Source: UBA1672 sp050633285 (lineage in GTDB: Bacteria > Pseudomonadota > Alphaproteobacteria > Micavibrionales > Micavibrionaceae). Taken from it: a stretch of DNA of 64,000 nt. A program made the translations under genes and the position numbers. The notes beneath the pieces are model-generated. The model saw only the letters and a list, made by a program, of their open reading frames with translations, did not search any database and was not told the DNA's origin. Shown piece by piece: positions 33,843 through 42,500 of the stretch (its first letter is position 1; each line of letters starts with the position of its first letter). The DNA lies in contig JBOEGG010000002.1 of NCBI GenBank assembly GCA_050633285.1, positions 186,001-250,000 on the forward strand. Reading direction: 5' to 3'.

Positions 33843-34209
33843 ATAATATTGTATTGATAAGCGAACCGTTCTTGGGCTTTAAAAGATCTTCAAGTGATTT
33901 GATATGATCCCCCGCAGGTTGCGAAATCCCTAATCTGTCTCTGATATTACGAATTTCTTCAATACTGTCATTAATCAACTGGTCAAAATCTGAAATTACA
34001 ATGTTAGAAGATGTTTCTACGATAAGGTCATCTAACGTCCTATCACGATTACTAAGAATGGCAAGTTCACTAGTCAGTTGTGAGGATTTTCGCGCAAGGT
34101 TAACGCCAACAATATAGTTTTGCTGGTCTTTATAACTGCTAAAGTTTGAGTGCACATTTTCAAACGGCGAAAATAATATGGGCAAATCCTTTACCTCCAT
34201 TATTGTCAT
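33841..34209 (-). CDS. Small unknown protein with ambiguous start
   Basis: A 122-residue protein from the ATG at 34209. The initial codons contain GGAGGT, and an in-frame TTG at 34185 lies exactly 7 bases after it, giving a 114-residue product that may be the real one. The protein is helical and polar with no signal or membrane part (VNLARKSSQLTSELAILSNRD, then FDQLINDSIEEIRNIRDRLG). The family was not recognised. It follows the two tiny lipoprotein genes on the same strand. Confidence 0.45.
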   Translation of the reverse strand: MTIMEVKDLPILFSPFENVHSNFSSYKDQQNYIVGVNLARKSSQLTSELAILSNRDRTLDDLIVETSSNIVISDFDQLINDSIEEIRNIRDRLGISQPAGDHIKSLEDLLKPKNGSLINTIL

Positions 34210-34225
34210 TATACCGCATTTTGTA

Positions 34226-34402
34226 TCAGTAGGGGAAATTCTCTATGTCAGTAGTAGGGTCGATCGTGTTGCCCTCATCATAGGCACCGACGGCAGTGCG
34301 GGCAATATCCACCGGCAAACGCGCAACAGTGCCGAGCGTTTTCCCTGCAAAACCACAAGAGTTAATCGTAAGTGCACAAAGAGATAAAAGAAAATATTTC
34401 AT
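34226..34402 (-). CDS. Tiny predicted lipoprotein (58 residues)
   Basis: The product starts MKYFLLSLCALTINSCGF, with a hydrophobic signal and a lipobox-like INSC (Cys at residue 16). The mature part is about 43 residues and contains KTLGTVARLPVDIARTAVG, ending in an acidic tail. Short alphaproteobacterial lipoproteins with this GxVxxLPxDI pattern are known only as uncharacterised proteins. No good ribosome site precedes the ATG. It sits 31 bases downstream of another tiny lipoprotein gene and 17 bases before the gene that starts at 34209, so the three may be one transcript. Confidence 0.55.
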   Translation of the reverse strand: MKYFLLSLCALTINSCGFAGKTLGTVARLPVDIARTAVGAYDEGNTIDPTTDIENFPY

Positions 34403-34433
34403 ATTATATATCTAACAGGTTTAAATTTTTTAT

Positions 34434-34571
34434 CTACTGCCTATCTTGAAAACTACCGGAACTTCTCCCTGCATTTTTTGCATTTGTGTTTAAAACATCA
34501 ATCAAATCACCACGCGTACTTTCACATGCCGATAAAGAGCAGAGGGTAATAAAAAGGAGTATATATCTCAT
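34434..34571 (-). CDS. Tiny predicted lipoprotein (45 residues)
   Basis: The product starts MRYILLFITLCSLSACES: a classical signal with lipobox LSAC and Cys at residue 16. The mature chain has only about 30 residues (GDLIDVLNTNAKNAGRSSGS and a polar end). AGGATAAC lies ahead of the ATG. No family was recognised. The pair with the 58-residue lipoprotein suggests a small envelope-associated module. Confidence 0.5.
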   Translation of the reverse strand: MRYILLFITLCSLSACESTRGDLIDVLNTNAKNAGRSSGSFQDRQ

Positions 34572-34675
34572 AATGTTATCCTGAGTATAAATAAAATGGT
34601 ATCAATTAAATAAATATTGATAGAGTTATGGGAACAATATAACGTGCATATAGTCAATAATATAGTGTGTATACT

Positions 34676-35308
34676 ATGAATGAAGAACGAAAATTATCAG
34701 TTTACATTGCGGAACGTGAACAGTCTGAAGTAAATGACTTTGGTGAAGATGTAAAATTTCACCATGCTTTTCTGATGTTGATGGATGAAACACACGGCAA
34801 TTATAAAGAGGCGCAAGTTGTACAACAGCTCCACTTCAACGATGATGCGGCCTCGCTAATGATGCGACCACATGTCAGAGAAGGGATGAGCTCACCTGAA
34901 CGTTTAGATTCTCTGGAACTTTTCCCGTATGTGAGTGGAAATGAAGGTGACGTGTTATCAATGTGGAATCACGCGCTTGAACTTGCCGCAAAGGTAAAAG
35001 AGGAGGGCGTGCGCTTTGATAAAAAGGATAGTGCGCTCCCACATGCAAATAATTGTAGATCAGGGGTAAAGGCCGCAATTGAATCAATGGGCATGACATT
35101 TTGTAGCGACTTCACAAAAAGTGCATCAGGAACAAAAGCCAATAGAATCAGCGTGGATGATATATTCTCCTTTGAACACACTCCTACAGATATACCTGTG
35201 GATGAGCTTTGGGCGGAGAATAAAGTGCTATCTGATAAATTAGAGCAGCCACGCTCTGTCGAAATCATAGAAGCAACACCAGAAGCACTGGAAGCCTTCT
35301 TTTCTTAA
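34676..35308 (+). CDS. Unknown soluble protein
   Basis: About 210 residues from the ATG at 34676; a GTG nine bases earlier is possible. There is no signal peptide. The N-terminal 50 residues contain VKFHHAFLMLMDETHG, and around residue 125 is HANNCRSGVKAAIESMGMTF, with a Cys in a context that loosely recalls cysteine-peptidase-like folds where an asparagine-cysteine motif follows a His. This comparison is weak. The C-terminal 50 residues are acidic. The gene is alone on its strand between reverse genes and has no clear functional neighbour. Confidence 0.5.
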   Translation: MNEERKLSVYIAEREQSEVNDFGEDVKFHHAFLMLMDETHGNYKEAQVVQQLHFNDDAASLMMRPHVREGMSSPERLDSLELFPYVSGNEGDVLSMWNHALELAAKVKEEGVRFDKKDSALPHANNCRSGVKAAIESMGMTFCSDFTKSASGTKANRISVDDIFSFEHTPTDIPVDELWAENKVLSDKLEQPRSVEIIEATPEALEAFFS

Positions 35309-35362
35309 TTTTGAATATCATCGCTTCTGATACGTAATAAGAGTTTTAGATGGCTTGGATGA

Positions 35363-35922
35363 TTACGAGTGCTCTATATCTTGCATCTTATAAACGCGGG
35401 CAGAAGCGGTTTTTTCCATCAAATCTATAGCATGACGCTGATCTGCTTCATGAAAGAGTTTGCTAAATATTTCTTCTGTGTCTGTAGTTCGGTAATCCGT
35501 GTCTATTCCTCTTTGCTCTGCTAATGCGATATGCATTCTTTGTAATACGATACAAGATGTTGATCCGGCATGCATAATATCCGCACCTGTACGATAGATC
35601 AAAAGCAGGTTATGGGGATTCTGTGCTGCCCATTCGGCGATATGATCTTTTTTAAATCCTGAAATTTTTGTAAAAGGCTTCTATTATCGTCATCAGCAAA
35701 GTTTTTAGAGTAAAAGGTATGAGCCTTTATAGTATTATTACTACCAAAGTTACGATTGATTACAACTTTGCCTTCATTATAGAGCTCTTTATAGGCTAAC
35801 CAACCGCGCGCAGCATCTTCCAGACTAATATCACGTGGGGAGTGTTGTTGTTCATCAATATCCGCACTATTCGCGACTCGAACATTTTTAGTCCACTGCT
35901 TTATCAATTCTGATTTCTTCAT
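35363..35922 (-). CDS. Unknown protein encoded in two frames joined at an A-AAA-AAG slippery site
   Basis: The first frame (start 35922) encodes 106 residues and stops just after the A-tract. A second open frame continues to 35363. At 35647-35653 the reverse-strand sequence reads A AAA AAG in the zero frame, the classic -1 slippery heptamer of dnaX. A -1 slip yields a continuous product of about 186 residues in which KFQDLKK runs on into DHIAEWAAQNPHNLLLIYRTG. Without the slip the protein ends in an unrelated tail. A one-base deletion in a run of A, natural or from sequencing, gives the same picture. The family was not recognised. MKKSELIKQWTKN begins the protein, with no signal peptide. Confidence 0.5.
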
Positions 35923-35997
35923 ACGTAAAACTCAATTTAAAATTGTTATTGAATTTTTTTAACCTATAGAAGAATAGAGCTGTATGCAAAAGAAAAC

Positions 35998-37806
35998 TTA
36001 ATCATCACCCATCTTAAGCGCAGCGATAAAGGCACTCTGCGGAATTTGGACATTCCCGTAAGCGCGCATTTTTGCTTTACCTTTTTTCTGCTTCTCAAGC
36101 AGTTTTTTCTTACGCGATACATCACCACCATAACATTTTGCAGTCACGTCTTTACGCATCGCAGAAACATTCTCGCGTGAGATAATCTTGCCGCCAATAG
36201 CCGCCTGAATGGCGATTTTAAACATTTGACGGGGAATAAGGTCTTTTAACCGCTCACACATACCGCGTCCGCGCATTTCCGCACTATCACGGTGCACAAT
36301 CATCGCCAACGCATCAACCGGTTCATCATTCACACGAATTTCAAGCTTCACAAGATCATTCTCGCCATAGCCATCCAACTCATAGTCAAAACTGGCATAT
36401 CCCTTGGAAATGGATTTCAAGCGATCGTAGAAATCAAAAACAACCTCGTTCAATGGTAAACGATATACAAGCATGGCACGACCACCTGCATAGGTGAGGT
36501 CAATCTGTACACCACGGCGATCCTGACAAAGCTGTAACAAACCACCCAAATATTCATCAGGGACAAGGATTGTTGCCTTAATCCATGGCTCTTCAATGGA
36601 TTTAATCTTCACCACATCCGGCATATCAACAGGGTTATAAAGCTCAATCTGAGAGCCATCGGTCATGTTGATTTTGTAAACAACACTTGGAGCAGTCGGG
36701 ATCAGATCAAGGTCAAATTCGCGTTCCAGACGTTCTTGAATAATCTCCATATGCAAAAGGCCAAGGAAACCACAACGGAAACCAAGCCCCAACGCCTGCG
36801 AACTTTCCATTTCATAATGAACGGAGGCATCGTTGAGTTTAATACGCCCCAAAGAATCGCGGAGTTTCTCAAAATCACCGGCATCGGCAGGGTAGAAGGA
36901 GCAAAAAACCATAGGGACAGATGGTTTAAACCCATCTAACGCAGTTTCACAAGAATATTTCGCATCAGTAATGGTATCACCAACACTCGTCTCACTAATA
37001 TCTTTAATACTCGCCGTGATAAAGCCCATTTCACCGGGGCCAAGGGAGTCCAACTCTACCTTTTTCGGGGTGAACATACCAACACGGTCAATGTCGCGCG
37101 TTGCGCCATTACTCATGAACTTGATTTTTTGGCCTTTTCTTAAATGTCCATCTACAACACGGACAAGAACAACAACACCTAAATAAATATCATACCAAGA
37201 ATCAACCAATAGAGCTTTTGTTGGCTTTTCACCATCGCCCTCTAATGGGGAGGGTAAAATTTTGATAATCGATTCGAGAAGATTATCAATACCTTCGCCT
37301 GTCTTGCCTGAGCAGGGCACCGCCTCATCGGCAGGTAACCCAACGACATCTTCGATTTCATTGATTGCATTGTCGATATCTGCGGCAGGTAAATCAATTT
37401 TGTTAATCGCAGGAACAATTTCGTGGTTGTTCTCTAATGCCATATACACATTGGCAATTGTTTGCGCCTCTACCCCTTGGGATGCATCAACAACAAGGAT
37501 AGAACCCTCACAAGATGCCAAAGAGCGTGAAACTTCATATGCAAAGTCAACATGCCCTGGCGTATCCATTAAATTCAACTGGTAGGTAATACCGTCATTC
37601 GCCGTATATTCCAAACGCACAGTTTGCGCTTTAATAGTAATACCGCGCTCACGCTCAATATCCATGTTATCGAGAACTTGTTGTTCCATCTCGCGCTCTT
37701 CCAAACCACCGCAGGTCTGGATAAGGCGATCGGCAAGGGTGGACTTTCCATGATCGATATGGGCAATAATCGCAAAGTTGCGGATATGTTCTAGCTTATG
37801 ACTCAT
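35998..37806 (-). CDS. lepA: Elongation factor 4 (back-translocating GTPase LepA)
   Basis: A 602-residue translational GTPase of normal length. GTP-binding motifs are intact: AHIDHGKSTLADRL, DTPGHVDF and NKIDLPAAD. The LepA-specific C-terminal domain is present (RKKKLLEKQKKGKAKMRAYGNVQIPQ region and the terminal AFIAALKMGDD). LepA acts on the ribosome, with roles in 30S assembly and in stalled or mistranslocated complexes under stress. The start has a weak AAGAAGG ribosome site. The gene diverges from the small membrane protein gene at 37995. Confidence 0.96.
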   Translation of the reverse strand: MSHKLEHIRNFAIIAHIDHGKSTLADRLIQTCGGLEEREMEQQVLDNMDIERERGITIKAQTVRLEYTANDGITYQLNLMDTPGHVDFAYEVSRSLASCEGSILVVDASQGVEAQTIANVYMALENNHEIVPAINKIDLPAADIDNAINEIEDVVGLPADEAVPCSGKTGEGIDNLLESIIKILPSPLEGDGEKPTKALLVDSWYDIYLGVVVLVRVVDGHLRKGQKIKFMSNGATRDIDRVGMFTPKKVELDSLGPGEMGFITASIKDISETSVGDTITDAKYSCETALDGFKPSVPMVFCSFYPADAGDFEKLRDSLGRIKLNDASVHYEMESSQALGLGFRCGFLGLLHMEIIQERLEREFDLDLIPTAPSVVYKINMTDGSQIELYNPVDMPDVVKIKSIEEPWIKATILVPDEYLGGLLQLCQDRRGVQIDLTYAGGRAMLVYRLPLNEVVFDFYDRLKSISKGYASFDYELDGYGENDLVKLEIRVNDEPVDALAMIVHRDSAEMRGRGMCERLKDLIPRQMFKIAIQAAIGGKIISRENVSAMRKDVTAKCYGGDVSRKKKLLEKQKKGKAKMRAYGNVQIPQSAFIAALKMGDD

Positions 37807-37994
37807 CTTATACCTTCTTTAACATCAGGGAAGATAAGGGCTTTGCCCACAAACAGCAATCAAAAATTTACGGAATGAAGGTATCGAGACAAATTCGTAT
37901 GGTTTGAATAAAAATATGGGTTATAATGAGGGATGTTAATTTATTGTTGTTGCTATTAGGCAGTCTACAAAATTAAACGAATAAAGGTTGAGGC

Positions 37995-38270
37995 ATGGAA
38001 GAAAATAAAAAAGTAGATAGGGCGCCTTTAGATAATAAGGGGGAGCCATATTTGATGCAAGTCGAGCCAAATATGAACCGTGTAAATCCGCCATATTTAT
38101 TCTTGGGGATGATTGCCTTCCTGTTACTGTGGCTTGCATGGAATTTTATAACGTATGATGACGACGTTGTTCGCGAGGCCTATGAAAAACGGGAGGCTGA
38201 GTTAACGGGAATTACGCATGGGTTTGAAAAGATAACAAAGGATAAATCTGCCTTAGGTGGTAATCGTTAG
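37995..38270 (+). CDS. Small single-pass membrane protein, unknown
   Basis: A 91-residue protein with a polar N-terminus, one membrane helix at about 34-53 (YLFLGMIAFLLLWLAWNFIT) and a charged C-terminal helix (DDVVREAYEKREAEL). AGGTTGAGG precedes the ATG. A TATAAT box at 37921-37926 may be its promoter. The family is unknown. Its transcript ends at the bidirectional hairpin at 38313. Confidence 0.55.
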   Translation: MEENKKVDRAPLDNKGEPYLMQVEPNMNRVNPPYLFLGMIAFLLLWLAWNFITYDDDVVREAYEKREAELTGITHGFEKITKDKSALGGNR

Positions 38271-38312
38271 GAATAGGAAGAGAATATATACTTTTCTTAG
38301 TCTTTACATAGC

Positions 38313-38342
38313 AAAAGCAGGCAACAATGTGCCTGCTTTTTA
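38313..38342. terminator. Bidirectional intrinsic terminator
   Basis: AAAAGCAGGC and GCCTGCTTTT form a 10-base stem with an 8-base loop, with T-tracts in both orientations. It serves the forward gene ending at 38270 and the reverse gene ending at 38369. Confidence 0.85.
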
Positions 38343-38368
38343 AATTCTTACAACTAGATCACTCAATA

Positions 38369-38545
38369 TTACATGGTGAATGTTGATACTGATGGATCTG
38401 CGCCACCAACTTCAGGAGATGCTCCACCGTCTAAGCTGACAAGCATACCGGATGAATCGAAATCCATGCTCACGCGGGCTGTCGCTCCACCAAAATCATT
38501 ACAAAGACCCGATAAGTTTGTGCTGTTAAAAGCATCTGTTGCCAT
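38369..38545 (-). CDS. Small acidic protein of 58 residues, unknown
   Basis: The ATG at 38545 is preceded by AGAGGAG at ideal distance, the strongest argument for a real gene. The product starts MATDAFNSTNLSGLCNDFGG and is rich in Gly, Ser, Asp and Ala, with only one strongly basic residue (an Arg), one Cys and no hydrophobic signal. It ends near a bidirectional terminator. It follows the 120-residue gene on the same strand by 71 bases. A secreted or structural subunit is possible, but no family was recognised. Confidence 0.55.
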   Translation of the reverse strand: MATDAFNSTNLSGLCNDFGGATARVSMDFDSSGMLVSLDGGASPEVGGADPSVSTFTM

Positions 38546-38616
38546 TTTTCACTCCTCTAATATTTTTTTACTTTTCATTTTTTAGTTCAACCGCCTGCTT
38601 TAATGCAGATCTGTTA

Positions 38617-38979
38617 TTATTTCGCATGAAGGATAAGTGGAATATATGTACCTTCTTTAGGTGCTCCTGTCTCATCATCCATTAAAACCGTTAATATTTG
38701 GTGTGTATTTTGCATGTTTCTGGATAATTCCCTTTTTATCGGTATATCCACATCACGCGATTCTCCACCATCCATTACGAAACCTAGTCTGCATTGATCC
38801 ATATCATATTCAAACCACGAAAGTTCAGATTTAAGAGGTTTATTGTAAAAAACGGCACAACGTCCATCCTCTTTCACTGCGACTTCAATTCGTAATGTAT
38901 TATCATCTTCAACTCCATAGAAAAAATCAACGATGGTTCCGGTTAATTTACCACCTTCTTCTATGTGTTCGCTTGTCAT
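38617..38979 (-). CDS. Unknown beta-rich small protein
   Basis: A 120-residue acidic protein, mostly predicted strands, without signal peptide (MTSEHIEEGGKLTGTIVDFF at the start). By eye its middle and end (FEYDMDQCRLGFVMDGG, then ILTVLMDDETGAPKEGTY) line up with the end of the 140-residue protein upstream (MEYDDEKQRITVFTTDG, then YIIRTKDGKALDG), suggesting distant paralogy. It lies just after the terminator of the large-protein operon and before the 58-residue gene. Confidence 0.55.
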   Translation of the reverse strand: MTSEHIEEGGKLTGTIVDFFYGVEDDNTLRIEVAVKEDGRCAVFYNKPLKSELSWFEYDMDQCRLGFVMDGGESRDVDIPIKRELSRNMQNTHQILTVLMDDETGAPKEGTYIPLILHAK

Positions 38980-39029
38980 CCCGTTTGTCTTTCTTACTTA
39001 TGAATCAGTATATAATGGTTTTCTAAAAA

Positions 39030-39050
39030 AAGCCCGATTTTTTTTCGGCT
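39030..39050 (-). terminator. Intrinsic terminator at the end of the large-protein operon
   Basis: On the reverse strand AGCCGA pairs with TCGGGCT (one bulge) over an A-rich loop and is followed by seven T; the stop codon of the last gene lies in the stem. Confidence 0.65.
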
Positions 39051-39471
39051 AATTTAAATTTTTTTCATCAGGATTATCTTCAGGGGTTAGTGATTTCATT
39101 TGCAAGTGAACTTCAACACCATCAAGAGCTTTTCCATCCTTGGTGCGGATAATATACAAATGTTGGTCTTTTGCAATATAGGGACGTACGAGCCATTGAA
39201 TTTTTGCTCCCAGATCCATTTTCTGCCCATCTGTTGTGAATACGGTAATGCGTTGTTTTTCATCATCATATTCCATGTGATCGATAGAGCAATTCAATTC
39301 ACAACCGTGGAAAATATAATTTGTACCGCCTTCACGGTTACAAACAATGTCAAAATCATCCGGTGAATTGAACAAACGTGTACGCCCTGAGCCAAAGCCA
39401 GAGCCCCAGTCTTTTCCCATGCTCCGAGGCGAGGGAGGTAGTTCGTTGTTTTGTTCTTCGTTATCAGACAT
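39049..39471 (-). CDS. Unknown beta-rich protein, last gene of the large-protein operon
   Basis: About 140 residues from the Met at 39471; an earlier ATG at 39546 gives 25 more residues without obvious character. The N-terminus is a polar linker rich in Glu, Asn, Pro and Gly (SMGKDWGSGFGSGRTRLF). It is followed by a strand-rich domain with YIFHGCELNCSIDHMEYD and HLYIIRTKDGKALDGVEV, two cysteines close together. It seems distantly related to the 120-residue protein at 38617. It follows the giant gene by 123 bases on the same strand. Confidence 0.5.
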   Translation of the reverse strand: MSDNEEQNNELPPSPRSMGKDWGSGFGSGRTRLFNSPDDFDIVCNREGGTNYIFHGCELNCSIDHMEYDDEKQRITVFTTDGQKMDLGAKIQWLVRPYIAKDQHLYIIRTKDGKALDGVEVHLQMKSLTPEDNPDEKNLN

Positions 39472-39594
39472 CGCTATATTCGCCAGAAAAGGCAGGTTAT
39501 CAAGGTGTTCATGGCCATAATAGCGATCAACACTTAACAAAAGCATAACATTTGTCCGATGTTTGTGAAAGGCATAACCGATTCGTGCTCCTAC

Positions 39595-42500
39595 TTACTG
39601 TCCTGATGCCATAGCTTGAAACTCTGGGCTATTGGCTGCAGGGCATGTGAAGTCTACGCTTACAGGGCCTTGTAGGTTGGTCCCATCACTATTTTGAATA
39701 CGGTCAATTGTAATAGAACCCTCAAGGTCACCATCAGGAACCATGAACTTACACTGTCCTGACACAACGCGTGATATCTCACTTTTTGCTTCAGGCGTAA
39801 CCATGATGTTATTTGGTCCTTGTGGCATACCACCAGCGTGTGACTGTACTGTCATTTTATCCACACCGCCGCTTAAATCAACTTTGATGTGGTTGATGAC
39901 TTGTCCGGTCTTATCGCGAATTGGAACAGCATTATCTGCTTCTTGCACTGTTGTACCGTTACCTTGTTGCGGTGTATTCGCAGATGTTGTTGATCTCGAA
40001 AACGGTGTGTGTGAAGAGCGCGCACTAGAACCCGCACCTGACCCGCCACCGCTTGGTGGAGGAGTTGCAGTTGATGTGCTACCAAAGTTACCTTGTGCTG
40101 CAAATGGGTTGTGCCGCGCACCTTGTTTGGCCATATCCGCACCATCTTTACCTGATTCGTGCAAGAAATATCCAACGACAGAAGCGAGTATACCCCACTT
40201 GGCAATGCCGCCAATCTGGTTGTTAAACAGGTGCTCGTTAATCATGTTAAACACCATAAGGCCGGCAAAAATCTGACCACCGGTTCCGATAAGGTTAAGC
40301 ATATTGCGCTCATCCTGATCTCTGGCGTTATCTTTTGTATCTTGCCACCAATCACCAACATCTTGAACTTTGTTCCATGCAAGGTTTAGGTAACTACCGA
40401 CAACACTGTCATGGCTAGGGTCATCTGAACCGAAATATTGGTTAATCAGGCCATATTCACCACCGCTGATATTACGGATAAGCTGTTGTGTTTCCTCATG
40501 TTGAAGAAGTTCATCCGTGCTAGCTAAATCTTTAAATACCTGATTACCAACCGTATTTATCTGTTTACCCATCTGGGTTACATCACTTTGGATAAGGCGC
40601 ATTTGTTCGAGAAGTCCATTGGTCTGGGCTAGTCGTGCACTATTGTCCAGTCCTGACGGATCATTCGCTGCTGCAATAACTTGTTCTCTTAATGTGCGAA
40701 TTTCGTCGCGCTTATCTTGTAAGTTGGCAAGAACTGATTCCGCTGTAACTTGTCCTGCACGTGCATGATCTAATGCACGCCCTAAGGCATCCGCAGGCTC
40801 TGTTTTGCCTTGGGCGTATAGTTCGTCTTTCGTTTTCTCAATCTCATCAAGGCGAGTATCAAGAGTGTTTAGACTATTGCGACTGGTGTTAACAACATTC
40901 TGGAAATACTGTTCACTCGCGGCTGCTTTATTCTGCGCTTCCTGTAGCGGAGATAGTGGCGCAGCAGGAGTTGCAGGATCAACCTTCCCACCAGNNNNNN
41001 NNNNNNNNNNNNNNNNNNNNNNNTTCCCACCAGCAGCAGGATCAGGAACAATTCCTAGAGCTGTTAATGCTGGGACATTGGCAACAGCCTGTCCTGTAGC
41101 AAGTCCGCCGTGGAGCTTGTTAGTAATATCTGCAAGTTCATTTTGTCGTGTGGCAATAGCTGTCTGTGCTTCATTCACGAACGTTGCAATGGCACCGCGT
41201 TGCTCTAGTATAAGCATATCCGCAGCAATTTTATCTGTACCACTTTGAACTAATGCGTCACGCGCTTCAACAGATTGTAGTACTGCATCAGCTTTTAGTA
41301 GAAGAGCATTACGCTCTGCTGTTAATCCGGTTGCTGTGGCGCTTACAGTGTCCGTTATTTGCGTTCTAAGTAACTGAAAATTAGCCACTTTTTCAGTCTC
41401 ACCTAATGCATTGTTATTAGAGATCGCTTGGTCAATGGTTGCAAGGTGCGATGTTTCAAAATTACGTAAATCTCTGATTAGAGCATCATAAGATGATGTC
41501 GTTGCAATTTTACTTTGCGCGGCATTTTGAACATATTGTGCTGAAAGTGCTTTGGTCTCTTCAAGAGTTTGTGGTGCTTGACTTTCAGGCTCTTCTTGCA
41601 CTTCTTCTTCAGTTGTGCCGTCACCTTCTGTTCTGGTTACTTTTGAAGTTGGATCATTTGTTGGGTTTACGTCATTCAAAAAGTCCCAGAATTTGTTTAC
41701 AACGCCGCCAGTACCACCACCCGGAAGAACACCTTCCAGTCCTGTACTGATAAGTGGCTCGTTCCAAGCATATGTATCAAAAAAGCTTTCATCTTGAATA
41801 TTACTCTCAGCTAAACCGACTACGGCAGTAGCAGCAACTTCGTACGGTGTTGTTACTACATTGGCAACTGCTCTCCATGGAGCGACCGTCGCATCTAATC
41901 CTGCTAATGCAGTATTTGCACCTAAATTCTCATCATCTAAATTGTTCAATGCATACCATGCACCACCACCAAGGGCCAGTGGAACACCGGTAACAGCGGC
42001 AATTGTACGCCCGGGCAAAGATGTTATACCACCTGTAAGGCCACGATAAGCAACACGTGCGGGAACACGTAAAAAATTTTGGCTTGTTTCATCACCAGAC
42101 TTCGGATCCACGCTTTTTTTAAGGTATACTGACTCTGCCTTGCCATAATCGTTCATTTCAACGCCATGAACTTGCTTTGTGCCCGGTTTAAAGGAATCTG
42201 CACCGGCAAAGTAGTGCACGGCTTCCATGCCTTTGAATTTTAGGTACTGTTTAAAGTAAATATCCCAACCTGGTGTAGACATTGCATCATGGTTTTGGAA
42301 ACGAAATGCAAGCTCATAAGGCTCTGCATAGGTTGCTGCCAAATGCACATTCTGTCTGTTTACATCAAACAAGTTCTTTTTAAAACGCTCGGCAAAGAAA
42401 TAACTTTTCTCATGACCTTCACCTTTAAGAACGGCATCTTCTAAAATTTGTTCAATTTGGTCAAAATATACTGTTTCACTTGCTGTTTCAGTATGATTTT

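Noticed and set aside
33675..33857. 60-residue frame with a very basic start across the GC-rich hairpin
   Set aside because: There is no ribosome site, the composition is odd, and the frame runs through the terminator-like stem; an RNA interpretation is simpler.
40805..41248. Long forward frames opposite the giant gene (also 39743-40276, 45065-45487, 45771-46199)
   Set aside because: They lie antisense to well-supported genes, have Cys/Ser- or Pro-rich artefactual composition and lack ribosome sites; one even runs through the N gap.
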